From assembly GCF_000006565.2 (NCBI RefSeq), contig NC_031474.1, positions 2,887,662-2,951,661 of the forward strand: DNA of 64,000 nucleotides, written 5' to 3'. The notes under the pieces were generated by a model that saw only the letters and a program-made list of their open reading frames with translations, made no database searches and was not told the origin of the DNA. The position numbers and the translations under genes were made by a program. Below, piece by piece: positions 24,701 to 35,389 of the stretch. This DNA is from Toxoplasma gondii ME49 (lineage: Eukaryota > Apicomplexa > Conoidasida > Eucoccidiorida > Sarcocystidae). Numbering within the stretch: position 1 is the first letter of the stretch; every line of letters starts with the position of its first letter.

Positions 24701-27700
24701 GAACCTGGTCGTCTGTCTCCGAGAAGCTGCAGCGGCACCCAGGGCTCTGGTGAGGGGAATCGCATGGGCTCTGGAGCGCGGAAAACCATGTGTGTCACGT
24801 CCGCGGCTTCACATCCACATGATAGCGGTTGCTCGGCTGTCACTGCAAGTAGCCCGTCTGCTCTGGCTCTCTCCGGCCGGTTCTTAGACTCAGAAAATAC
24901 GGGAGGGCCCTCCACACTCTCGGGCTACGGCGGAGACAGCCACAGTGGCATGGCAGGCTTCAGCGACCTTCGAGAAGACCATAGAACAGAAAAAGGAACA
25001 AATGACTCGTTGTGTCCCCTCGTAAGTGAGGACGGAACCCGTCGCAGGGGTGCGAAACTGTCCGGACCGCTAAGGGGTACGGGGGACGTGGGAAGCGACC
25101 CCGGACTAACAGGCCACTCGCTGTCGCGTGCAGCCAACACGGGAGATGGTTTACAGCCAGGCGAGACAGGAAAACGAGGGCGGTGCGGGGAATCGCGTGA
25201 AGGGGCCCTGCCAACACATGGCAACGGAGCAGGAGGCGACAGCGAAGACGACGATGAGTGGGGGATAGGGACTGATAGGCCTGGTGGCGATGCGTGGATC
25301 GCAGACAGGCCTTTGAGTATCGGCGAACTACGGGAGCGGACGATTCATGTACTGAACAAACAAAGAAAGAAGAGGGGTGATGGCTCTGGCACTCTGTGTC
25401 TCTCCGAGAAATTGTGTCTGTTGGCCACCCCTGTACTCGATAATGCAGGTAGGTCTTGTGAGCAGTTGCACACGACGACGTACAGACAGCAGCCTGCTGC
25501 TTACGGAACACAGTGAAAGCGAAGAAACCAGGAAACGGCAAGAACACTGTCTTGGTAACTAGGACGTAACACAGCTGCACCAGACTTCGAGTTAAACGCG
25601 AGGCAGTCTCGTCTCTGGGGGTGACAGGGGTCTACTAACGGAACAAAACCTAATGAAACAGCTCGCAACTCGTTGGCTTCTTTTTCATGCCTCCGGAACT
25701 CTAATTTCGTGTCTGCACCGCGCATGTGACCCTCGACATCCCTATGCATGAATCTCGCTGTTTTGTTGAAGCACTCTATTTTGCAGTCGCTGTGTTCCCC
25801 GTCGCTCTGCACTCGGTGCGCTGTGGCCACGCATTAGGCCTGTGCTCGTTTAAACAATTTCCTTTATCGCTGTCCTGTCAATGCCCCGTCCCATGCTTCT
25901 CTTCCACCCCATCCAAGATTCTCAGTGATTTGTCTCGACTCTTGCTCTTTCGTGCAGCCTACAAAGCCTTGCAGCCGGGCGCCGTTTCTCTTCAATCGCG
26001 TGCCAGCTCGTTTTCGCTGCAGAGTCCAGTCCTTTCGGCAGACGGGGGTAGCTCGAACGGGGGCAGCGTCGGCTTCTTGCAAACACCAGACAACTGCGCC
26101 CGTCAAGATGGACGCCAAGACAGAAGCAACGACGGAGAAGTCAGGGATGCAGGAATGTCGGCGGCGCCTTCGACTCCAGGCGGTGGCCCACGAGGGTCTC
26201 GTCGCGCGCCACGGAGTGGCAGCACCTACGCCAGCTCCCAGAGAGGTCTGCTTCTCCGTCATTCGCGAGGAAAGGAGAAAGTGTTTGTGCAGCTGTCCAA
26301 GAAGCGAGCCGGCGAACAAGCCACGGGAGCGGCTGATGGCGTTGCCAGTGAGACTCAGGAAGCCCCACAGAAGCTGGGAGCCTCGGGCGCGACACACGTG
26401 CGCAGAAAAACGGAAATGCCGCGTGAAAACGGAAGCCGAGTCCGCTGCTTCAGAAAACGGGTTTCCGGGCCAACACTGCGTACAATGCCGTCGAACGTCG
26501 AGGAGCGAAGCGGCGAGGCTACTCGAATGCAGGCGCGCGAACCGGGGACAGCGAGCGCGCTGCAGGAAGACACCGCCGCGGCACGGATGGTCAACACGCA
26601 GGGGGCATGCGCAGGTTTGGAAGATGCTAGGGAGGACACAAGAAAGAAGGAAACGCAGAGAGAGGACAAGGAGATGGAAGGAAAAGAAAACGGAACGCGA
26701 GGCGAAGGAAGTTTGTCTCCGTTCGAAAGAGAAGACGAAGAAGAACAGCAGCAACGGGACTTAGACGGGAAGTCAGATGCGAATGCGTCAGGCGGAGGAG
26801 CTGCGGATCACGAACTGGAAGGAAAAGGAGATGAAGAAAGAGATGAAGCATCTTTGCGCACTATTTTTGGTTGTTCACGAGAGGAAGCAGTGATGCTGTG
26901 CGTGACCGATGGACACAACAACGAAGGCAATGGCACACTGGACAGCAGATATGCAAGAGAAAGTCTTGGGGACAGTTCAGAAGTCCAGGACGGAGGCATT
27001 CACGATGTCAACTCGGAGAAGGGATACGAAAGAGAAGAAAGGACTGCACTCGAAGACGACGCGGAACCGTCTGAGAGTGTGAGCCGAGGACAGACGGGAC
27101 GCACAAGTGAAAAGAAGCGTGCAAGTGGGGAGAGTGCGTCTGACGAAAAAGACCATGAACCACAGACTGAGATGCCGTTGATGCCGGCAGCCTCTGGAAC
27201 AGAAGAACACGCTTCTTCCGACGTTTCGCCGAAGGAATTGCGAAACGCTCCTGGTCGTACCCCCGAGGCTTCAGCAGAGAAGCTTCCAGATCTCTTTGAC
27301 CCCACCCAGAGCCTGATCCAAGAATGCGGGGACAGTCCAACTGACAACCCCTATCAGGAGGCAGACCCCCGCGACAGAGCGCCCCCAGATGACTCGCCAC
27401 ACGCGCCTGAGGCTTCAAGATTGCAGCAACTTTCTCCAACTCCAGTAGAAGAAACACCGACCGCAGCGGACTTGCAGCTGTTGTGGCCTTCCTCGGCACA
27501 TGCAAACCGTGGAGAAGAAATCGACGGAAACTCTATCGGGTCTTCTCAGCAGACTCCTCTCCCTCCATCTCCGCGATCTACACCGCTCCCAGAGATTCCA
27601 TTCTCCTCAGACGTTGACGAGGCCGGGGAACCCTGTGTAGAAGCCGGGTTTGAAAGAAGCTCCGAAAGTCATCTGAGCGAAACAAACGCTGTATCTGAGA

Positions 27701-30219
27701 GCGTCGAAGCTTCAGTGCACGCCTACGCTTCTAGGGATGCTTTGTCGCCGTCCCTTCTCGATCAAACGTCAGAGGAGTCACGGACAAACGAGAAATGTTC
27801 GGTCCCCGCAGAGGCGACAAAGTTGCCAGATGCTTCTGCACGAAGGGGTGAAAGTCGCCCAGTGACCCCAACAGCGTGGCATCCAGGCGTGTGGCCACCC
27901 GATCTCGTGCAGTGCGGCGACCGGAGCCGGGTCAGCAGTGCCGGAGCGTCTGCCCTCAATTCCTACGGGGGTGAAGATGAGGTGGCAAAAATACACCATT
28001 TGTCTGAGAACCTCGCTCTCTGTTCGAGCAGTCACGGTGACATCTCTGATCTCCGGGCTTTCGTTCCTCGAGCCCTGGAGGTTGATATCCCGGTGACGGA
28101 TCAGGAGGAAGTTAACAAAGTGGGCACATCCGCGAACAGGCATCGAGATGGCGATAGAAGAGAGAAGAGTCCCCAAAAGCCCAGCGACGTTAAAAACGAA
28201 ACGGAGGCCGCATACACGACACGTGCCGTAGAAGAAGAGCCAGGAAGGCGCCTCGAAGAATCTCCGAAAAGATACGACATAGAAATACCGGTTGCAGGGT
28301 TCCCACGGGCCTCCGAAAGATTCCAGAGCGAGGTGTTGGAACGACCCATGCCTCCATTAAGACCTCCGTTCTCAGCAGGATCAAGAGGGCCCTTCGAGTC
28401 TCCAAGTTTCCCCACCGCTTCCCGTCTTGATGTCCAAAGGCCTTCCTCCAGTCCGTCTCCTGGATTCGCTCCTGCTCGAAGGCCGCCCAACTTGGGCTTC
28501 CTCCCACTGCCTCCAAGAGCAATCAGGACTCCGAATCCCAGACCGCTAAACCTCCCTCAGCGGCTGCAAAAGGCCCGAGACACGGGCAGAGAAGGCTATC
28601 CGCAGGCAAACCAATCAGAGGCCACCCTTCTGTCTCTCGAAGAGACGAAAATTGACACGTTGGCTGCGAGGGTGCCTGACGAGACGGTTGCCCCTCTCGC
28701 AGCGTTCTCACTTACGTTGTCACATTCCCGAGAGACATCAGAAGCTGAGGTAGACAGAAAGCGCGACGTCGATATCCCACCAGAAAGCCGCGCTGAATCT
28801 CGGAATAGCGAAGGCGGATCTGTCGCTGTGCGGATCTCGGAGGGAGATGCGACTGAGCAGGGAATCGATCCAGAGGCAGGAAGCCCGTTCTCCTGTGCAG
28901 AAGGCCAAGGCTCTGTCGCCCATCCCGCCTCAGTGAGGCTTTCACCTTTTCCACTCTCACACGGAGACGCAGCCGAGGAAACGGCAAAGCACCCAGTCTT
29001 CCACGAAGAGACGCCGTCTGAGACGAGATCGCCAGAGCCGTGTGGTTGCGGCAGCGTGGACACCAGAGAAGAAAAGGAAAAAAGGACTCTGAAAGAAACA
29101 GACGAGTGGACAACAGGAAACGCAGACGAGGGCAGTCGTTCATTGGCGAGCAGGTCCAGAGACGAACAAGGCAGTGAAAGCACACAGAGTCGGGGGAGAA
29201 TAAGGCGAGGAAATGAAGACCCACTAACCCTACATGGAGAGCGAGAGGCCGCGGAGAAAGAGACGCGTGTTCAGCGCGCGCGCGCGACTCCTGATTCTTC
29301 TCCCTGCACGTCACCGACGCCTTCTCCTGCCGCCGATCAGCATGATCTCTCACTCAATACACTTGAGTCTTCTATTCCGGGTGCAGGCTCTCCGGAAACG
29401 TGCTTGGGCGGGCAGTGGTCCTCAGACTCCACCGGTCCCAAAACGCCTTCTGTCCCGGGACCTGCAGAAATATCTGATTCAACATCTGTGTTGGGTCATC
29501 TGTCTCAACCTTTTGCAGAGCCTTCCCGAAGCGCAACATGGGACAACCAGTTCAGCCGGGGGACGAGGAAGCTGCAGATGCAAGGCGGCTGCTTCCCACC
29601 TCCTACGGAGCATATCCGCCTTCTTCATCTGCCACTGTGTTCCCGCCACGATTCTGGAAGAGGCAGCCCAGGAAAGGGAGGTCACAATCGAGCTGACATC
29701 GAGAACGAATGCGACGAGGGAAGCGTTGGGGGGAATCGTGCGTCTGAGTGTGCACGACAGAAAACACATCAAGCCCGCGGCAGTGACAGTGAGCAGAACT
29801 CCGCTGATGCACCTCAGAAGGAGGGTCTGAGTTCCTTCTTTCACTTCCCTAACGATTTGCCTGTCCCGCACTACCACACACCCCCTGGGACACCCCCCAA
29901 CCGTTCCAGACCCACAAGCGCACTTGGTGAAAGAGACAGAGAACCAGGCCACGAGGAGACAGTTGTTGCGGAGACTGTCTTTGACGGCAGAAGGATCACG
30001 GCCAAGGTCAGTCGCGTGCACGTACAGAGAACGCACAGCGATGACAAAAGCGCGGCAGAAGTGACAGATGGAAAAGCCGAAGTGCGAGCAGAGATAACTC
30101 CACAGGAGGGCTTCGACGAGGAAAATGACGAAACGCAGGAGCGTCACGTAGAAGCGGCAACAGAAGAGGTCGGCCCAGTGACAGAAGAAGAACTACTGAA
30201 AGCCGCCACAAGTATCTGA
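21757..30219 (+). CDS. Outer dynein arm docking complex coiled-coil protein (CCDC63/CCDC114 family), very long tail
   Basis: Proteins of this family (Chlamydomonas DCC2/ODA1, human CCDC114 and CCDC63) form the docking complex that anchors outer dynein arms to axonemal doublets. Exons 21757-22374, 23151-23337, 23988-25448 and 25958-30219 join in phases 0, 1 and 1 to give 2175 residues. The conserved part is residues 35-330: coiled coil with AEKNLTQLENRLAQALVKF and KDRLSMEKVYRQVSREL, then AMESIKTSTGIS, then the hallmark QLEERNYSIMTYVNMLNFE spanning the last conserved exons. From about residue 390 the protein is low-complexity, and the 1420-codon last exon is Glu/Ser/Pro-rich with no domain I recognise. 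Human relatives are only about 560-670 residues. In coccidia flagella occur only in microgametes, so expression in male gametes is expected. Start: first Met of the open frame, right after an acceptor-like CAG. It is possible that the last exon belongs to a separate gene, but the splice phase (G|CC giving Ala) supports the join. Confidence 0.85.
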
Positions 30220-32163
30220 CTGGGAAGCAAACGGAATACGTTAGATGAAGTGACTGTCGGAGAGAGAGGGAAGTGAGAGCAAAGTGATATGCTTCCGCTA
30301 TGCGGCGCATGTTAATAGCCTCGTTGATTTGCTCGCTGTGACAGAGTGATCTTCCTCAAGGACATGGTGGCTCTTTTTCTGGAGGTCTCTGCATGATTCG
30401 AGCGAGGGACAGAAATTCAGCATATTTCAGGTATACCCCGGGGAGTTTGTGATACGCAGGCGAGGCAACAGGACATACGCAAGCAGCTTCAATATGACAA
30501 CCGGAGGAATCAGAGATATTCTTCGTTATCTTTGCCTTCTCGCTGCTATGAGGCTTGTGCTCTTGCTCCTGACAAGGCCGACAGAACAAGCAAGCGAACT
30601 CGCGAACAGAAATCATGCCACCCACGCAAGCCCTGTATATACGCAGAAAGGAAAAAAAGCTGTTCCGCGAAAATAACATAAACGTAACAGTAAAAGGCAG
30701 AATCCGCGGTCCGCACAAGAGTGGGGATTCCTGCAAGAACAGGCAGGGAATCGAAACGCTTAAACAGCCAAATTCCGGAGTTGTGCTCTTCGGCAGCGCG
30801 GCACGACCTATTCTTGCTACTGACGACATAACATGACACAAATGTAGATAGCGCCTACAGTCCCCACTTGCGGAGGCAACGTTTACCTGCTGGAAGCGAA
30901 ACACTCTCAGTCCCAAAGCACCCAGTGACAGTTTATGAAAAGCATTGGCAGCGGCACACAAGCGACGGCGCCGTCTGCTGGGGTCCCTCAAATGACGAAT
31001 CATCTTTCACACATATTCACAAAGAAAAATAAGGATAAGAAGTTGATGCACAGACGCGAGTGTGCAACGAAGTGGCAGATACTCCCACAGAGGAACAATC
31101 TCGCAAACAAAATCAGAGGCAGAAGCATGAGCAAATACACAACTGACTGCACGTGTTTCTCAATGGGAATGTTCGTATGGCTACTCTCCCCGGTGGCGTC
31201 ACTCAACAGACAACGCATGTGCCGGTTCCCGAAAAACAGTTGCATTCCGGATGGACACACGTGCTGCAGTAAGGCACTTTGTAGAAGGAAACGGCTTTGT
31301 GCATTCTTCTTGATTCTAGGTAAGGAATAGAATTCACTGTCTGTGCTTCAAAGACAGGATCTAAGCTAACGAGTGGAACAATGAGTCAGCACATTTCTCC
31401 GCGCCGTGCTTTCGGTTCTAGTAGATTGAGATTCGATTAGAGTTTGTTGGCACTTTGAAAAGTTCCCGTATTTACCAGAGGCGAAAACAGTGCTGGAAAG
31501 TTTGTGACCTCGCGGGGGAAAGGGGAGGTAGGATTTGCCAAAGGTTACTTGAAGCACACCGTACAGACCTTCGTGGTAAGAAGCCTTACCTCGACCAAAA
31601 TCTCAATCCACCAGAGGATTACTTTGTAAAGGCGACTCGAATAGAATGTACGGCAACACACTTTCCTTCGGTACCTGGAGACTGACACGCAGCTTGCGCT
31701 CATTGAGAAATGCACAGCGAATATGGGAAGAGATTCACTTATACGGGTGCAAATGACGAAAGGGAAGTCGTTGTGAGTTCCGAAAACAACCCTTGCCACG
31801 ACCGGGCGGCAGACAGGCGCGGAGACGGATCAACATTTGAATACTCAACAGGTGAGATGTGAAGCAACAAAAGCGAGCGGGAAATCTCGCAGCACACTCT
31901 GCACAAAACAGTTCCCCCGAGCATGCAATCAATCACATCTGTACATCTGCAAGTGATAGACAAAGGCGCAAAGGGACAGAATTCATTGATGTGCCCTTTG
32001 TCTCCTCAAGCTCCGAGCTAGCTCCTCCGCAGACGCGATTCGCATCAAAATTAGATAGTAGAAGGGAACGATGAGGCAAAACTAGAGGCGTTTCACAGCG
32101 AAACAAAGATGTTAGCCGCAGGCGAGATCGATGCATGACCGTTCCTTTGTTTTTTAAGTCAAG
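30220..32163. other. Intergenic between convergent genes
   Basis: This 1.9-kb spacer lies between the 3' ends of the docking-complex gene (plus) and the H-protein gene (minus). Frames such as 30356-31003 minus and 30935-31330 plus have no recognisable domain or splice extension. Most of it is probably 3' untranslated sequence and spacer. Confidence 0.5.
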
Positions 32164-33063
32164 CTATTGGTCGCAGTCTTCAAGAGCACCTGCGTTCTTT
32201 TCTCTTTCAACGAAAGTGGCGTATCGTTCTTCATCCATTAGCCTCTTTGTCACTTTCGCCACGAGTGCGCTTGCGCTTTTTTCAACGCCTCCTTCTTCAG
32301 CTTCTGCTTGAGGGAGTCGAAGCTTGAGTAGCCAGCCCTGCCCCTCGGGGTCTTGAAAGACGAGGCTAGGCTGTTCCCTGACCTTTTCGTTGACTTCTAC
32401 CACAAGCCCGTCAACAGGACTGTACACTTCTGCAACACTTTTCACACTCTCCAGAGAGCATACTGCGCTCCCCTTTTTCACTGAAGCATCTTCTTCGCCC
32501 GCCCGTGCTCTTTCGTCTTTCCGCATCTCGGCGCTTCTGCTGCCCGCTTGTGCCAGCCTCTCTGGGAAGTCGACGTAGACAACTTCCCCTAGCTCTTCAG
32601 CAGCATATGCACTGATGCCGACGACACCAAACAGGACGCGTTCAGAGCTTTTGGGAGTCTCACTTGCTACTACCTCAGGACTCGCAGCGGAAGTGGTGCA
32701 GGATTCTTCCTGCGTTGGTGGACAGTCCAGAGTAAGTCGAACATACTCGTGTGTCTTTGAGTAGTACACGCCAAGATGGTTTGGCGCAACTACCGAAGAC
32801 GCAGAGGCAAGAGAAGAAAATACGCGACACCCTGAGGGCCGCGAAGAAGACGCAAGCAAACAGTGGCCGATGAGCTGGCCATCAGAAAAACCACGAGACA
32901 GAACGCGCGGGGTATGACGAAGTAGCCGCCCGCGAATAGTATTGCCAGGCTGAACTGGAATGCACGCCAGGTGGAAAGGCGGAAAAGGGGAATGAGGGAA
33001 GCCAGGTCGCGCGAAAGCACGCCGCATGATAAGGAACTGTCCCGAAGGAGAACACGGCCTCAT
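32164..33063 (-). CDS. GCSH: Glycine cleavage system H protein, mitochondrial (lipoyl carrier)
   Basis: The H protein carries the lipoyl arm that shuttles the aminomethyl group between the P, T and L proteins of the mitochondrial glycine cleavage system. This intronless frame encodes 299 residues. The first 90 or so are Arg/Ser-rich without acidic residues at the start and fit a mitochondrial presequence. The H fold then begins at YYSKTHEYVRL (100-110), with VGISAYAAEELGEVVYVDFP (148-167). The lipoylation site SLESVKSVAEVYSPVDG has its acceptor lysine at K208. The C-terminus has the usual tail ending LMDEERYATFVERE. Compared with the roughly 125-residue mature bacterial protein there are two low-complexity insertions, at about 114-139 (before RVLFGVVG) and 172-195 (between FPERL and KKGSAV). 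The start is the first Met; a second Met at residue 13 could also serve. The gene diverges from the importin gene across 2.3 kb. Confidence 0.93.
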   Translation of the reverse strand: MRPCSPSGQFLIMRRAFARPGFPHSPFPPFHLACIPVQPGNTIRGRLLRHTPRVLSRGFSDGQLIGHCLLASSSRPSGCRVFSSLASASSVVAPNHLGVYYSKTHEYVRLTLDCPPTQEESCTTSAASPEVVASETPKSSERVLFGVVGISAYAAEELGEVVYVDFPERLAQAGSRSAEMRKDERARAGEEDASVKKGSAVCSLESVKSVAEVYSPVDGLVVEVNEKVREQPSLVFQDPEGQGWLLKLRLPQAEAEEGGVEKSASALVAKVTKRLMDEERYATFVEREKNAGALEDCDQ

Positions 33064-35389
33064 GGCTGCGAGGGTCGCGGAAAAGACACTTTCTTCCCTA
33101 GTACGAGGTTGATGTTAAAATTCAGAAGTCAGAAGTCGGACTCGGTTGGTTCTCATGTAGACATGCCGTTTTCTCTTGGTGGATCCGTTTCGGTAGCGAC
33201 AAATGGGTTTTTGTTCAGACCATCCAGAAAACGCACTGAAGCTCAAGGAACTGAGCCAATGATGGTGACGCCAACCTACATTTCTATGATGCTACGGATC
33301 CGTAATTTACCTAAGCATGTTTGTGCTGGCAGAGGCAGTCGGCGGAGTCTTTTGCCACGAATACTGCCTCACAAGATGGAGAAGTGGTTCCTACGGAATG
33401 ACGGAGGGCGGGGACTTCCGAAGAGAATTCAGTCACTTATGCACGGCTGCGGGAACAAGTGCGAAAATTGAAAATTCCTGATTGAAGGTAAAGTTCGATT
33501 GCAGCAGTTCTGAAGGTCCGTTAGCAGTGATTCTGGGCAGTGCCAGGTGTATGTACAGGCAAGGTACCGCCGGTGCAAGACTGAGGGCGTTGTGGCGCGC
33601 CAATGGATGAGCCCGAAATGGAGAAAAAATTACTAGGGCAAAATTTCATACGAATAAAAGGAGTCCACAGTCGCTCATCGTCCGGCGGTGGAGTTGCTTC
33701 AGCCTTGGAAGGGGCCGTCAAGAGAGCTGATCAGACGTGCTCTCGAAAAGTCGCTGTGACACTACCAAATGCGGAACTCCCAGGAGCCTTGCAACTCCAT
33801 CTGATCCATCGAAGCAAAGCGAACTAACATAGAAGCCATTATCATACTTTTATGCTGGACATTCAATTCGGCGGCTGTACCAAACAGTTCCGTGGGCTCC
33901 GCCAATGCTATGGTTGTGTGTCTGCACCGGAAGTAAGGAAGCCAGCGCAGTCAAGGCCAGAGACGACGTGTACGGCGGTGCAGTATAGGGCGAAAACGAA
34001 TATGGATTCCTTTTAGAGACCGTTCCTGCGTTACTGCTTCAGGTCGTGAAAACCGAGGAGAGCTGGCGTCAAAAAGCAGATTCTTTTTCCAGCTAGGTTT
34101 TCTTTTCCGTTATCGGAATGTGTGCTGCGTTGTCATGGGGCAGCATGCGCCGTGGCGTCTGTGAGAACACGCGTGAGAGTCGCGCCGAATAGGCACCAGC
34201 CACAGCCGTCGGCCAGACAGGCGACAACACTGTGCCCGACATAATCTGAGAAACTGAGAGATCTTGCAGATTCAAGCCAGTTATCTGAGCACTGAAGCCC
34301 ATTCGTTTTTCCGGAAGCATGGACGAACAGATGAAGAAAGTCCACTTTGTACGCGGGGCACGGATGCCTAAAAGCAGCTGCTACGATCGGCAGTGTGAAG
34401 ACCAGGGAGAGGTGCTGTTTACCTCCCTCCTCGACGCGTGAGCCCGCTGTTCTCGCACATGCCTCACGGTTTCCTCTTTCTTGTTTCCACCTGCTTTTCA
34501 CAGCTCCTTTTGCGTTTTAGCGGATGGCCCGTGTTTGCTGGCTTGACCGGCGCGTCGTTTATCAGGTCTTTTCAAAGGTTTCCCATTCACACCCCATGTG
34601 ATCACTCGCGCACATGCCAGAAATTTTCCGCTTTCGTGCAACCGACAGGCCACATAGCGCGGAAGCGGACGAGCATTATGTTTTCCCTGTGTTTCTACAC
34701 ACTGTATCGCTGCATGAATTTGCTCATCTGCCCCAACACACGTTCATGTGCCTTCGCCTGCCGAGTTGTTTTGTAATTGATTGGGAGGTAGATATGCTCC
34801 CGATATCGCGTACCTCCGGTGAGAAGCAATTGTTCACAGACACAGTCTTCGACGGTTTTCCCTACCATAGTTTTGTCGCCATTGCCTTCGCGTCATTTTT
34901 TCGTTTCACTTGTTGTTTTCTATTCCTCCCTCTTGCGTTGCCCCTTCTTCCTGCACCGTTCGCGGGAGTGTTGACTGGGGGCGGACCAACCGCGAAAACA
35001 TCGATGCTGGAAGCCGAAGACGGGAGTTCTCACGAGCAGCAGCACCAGAGAAATGATTCTGGGAATGGCGAACGCAGGGGTAAAGTATCTGCTTCCGACA
35101 AATATAGATAGTTCAGGTTAACGTGAAGATGGACAGAGGGTAAGAGACCTTTTCCGTCCTTGAGGTCGGCGCAGTTCCTCCCTCTTCGTGGAGTCTCTCA
35201 TGCCTCTCGAATCCTTTTCACCTTGCTTGTGCTCGTGCCTCAACTCTACGTCTTTGTCCCTTGTGTTCCTCGCTCCACTCTCGTCTTCCTTCTTTCACCG
35301 CCCGCCTCCCCGTTTCCGTCACCTCCATTTCTTCCCTGGGTGCTATCTCTCCCCGTTTTTCTTTTCCAGTTCCTCTTCTCATCTTCAAG
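33064..35389. other. Divergent promoter region, no gene seen
   Basis: This 2.3-kb gap lies between two divergently oriented starts (H protein, minus; importin, plus) and should hold both promoters and 5' untranslated regions. The last 200 bases are strongly pyrimidine-rich on the plus strand. A 40-codon frame at 34319-34441 (starting MDEQMKKVHF) and several longer frames (32971-33471, 34614-35111 plus) have no domain support. Confidence 0.45.

Noticed and set aside
25864..26754. 296-codon minus-strand frame
   Set aside because: Antisense to the low-complexity docking-complex exon; its Leu/Ser/Phe-rich sequence is what the complement of a Glu/Arg-rich frame produces.
29479..30147. 222-codon minus-strand frame
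   Set aside because: Antisense shadow of the same last exon, with no signal, domain or splice support.
34319..34441. 40-codon frame starting MDEQMKKVHF upstream of the importin gene
   Set aside because: Too short and unsupported; no homology, and no phased splice link to the importin exons.
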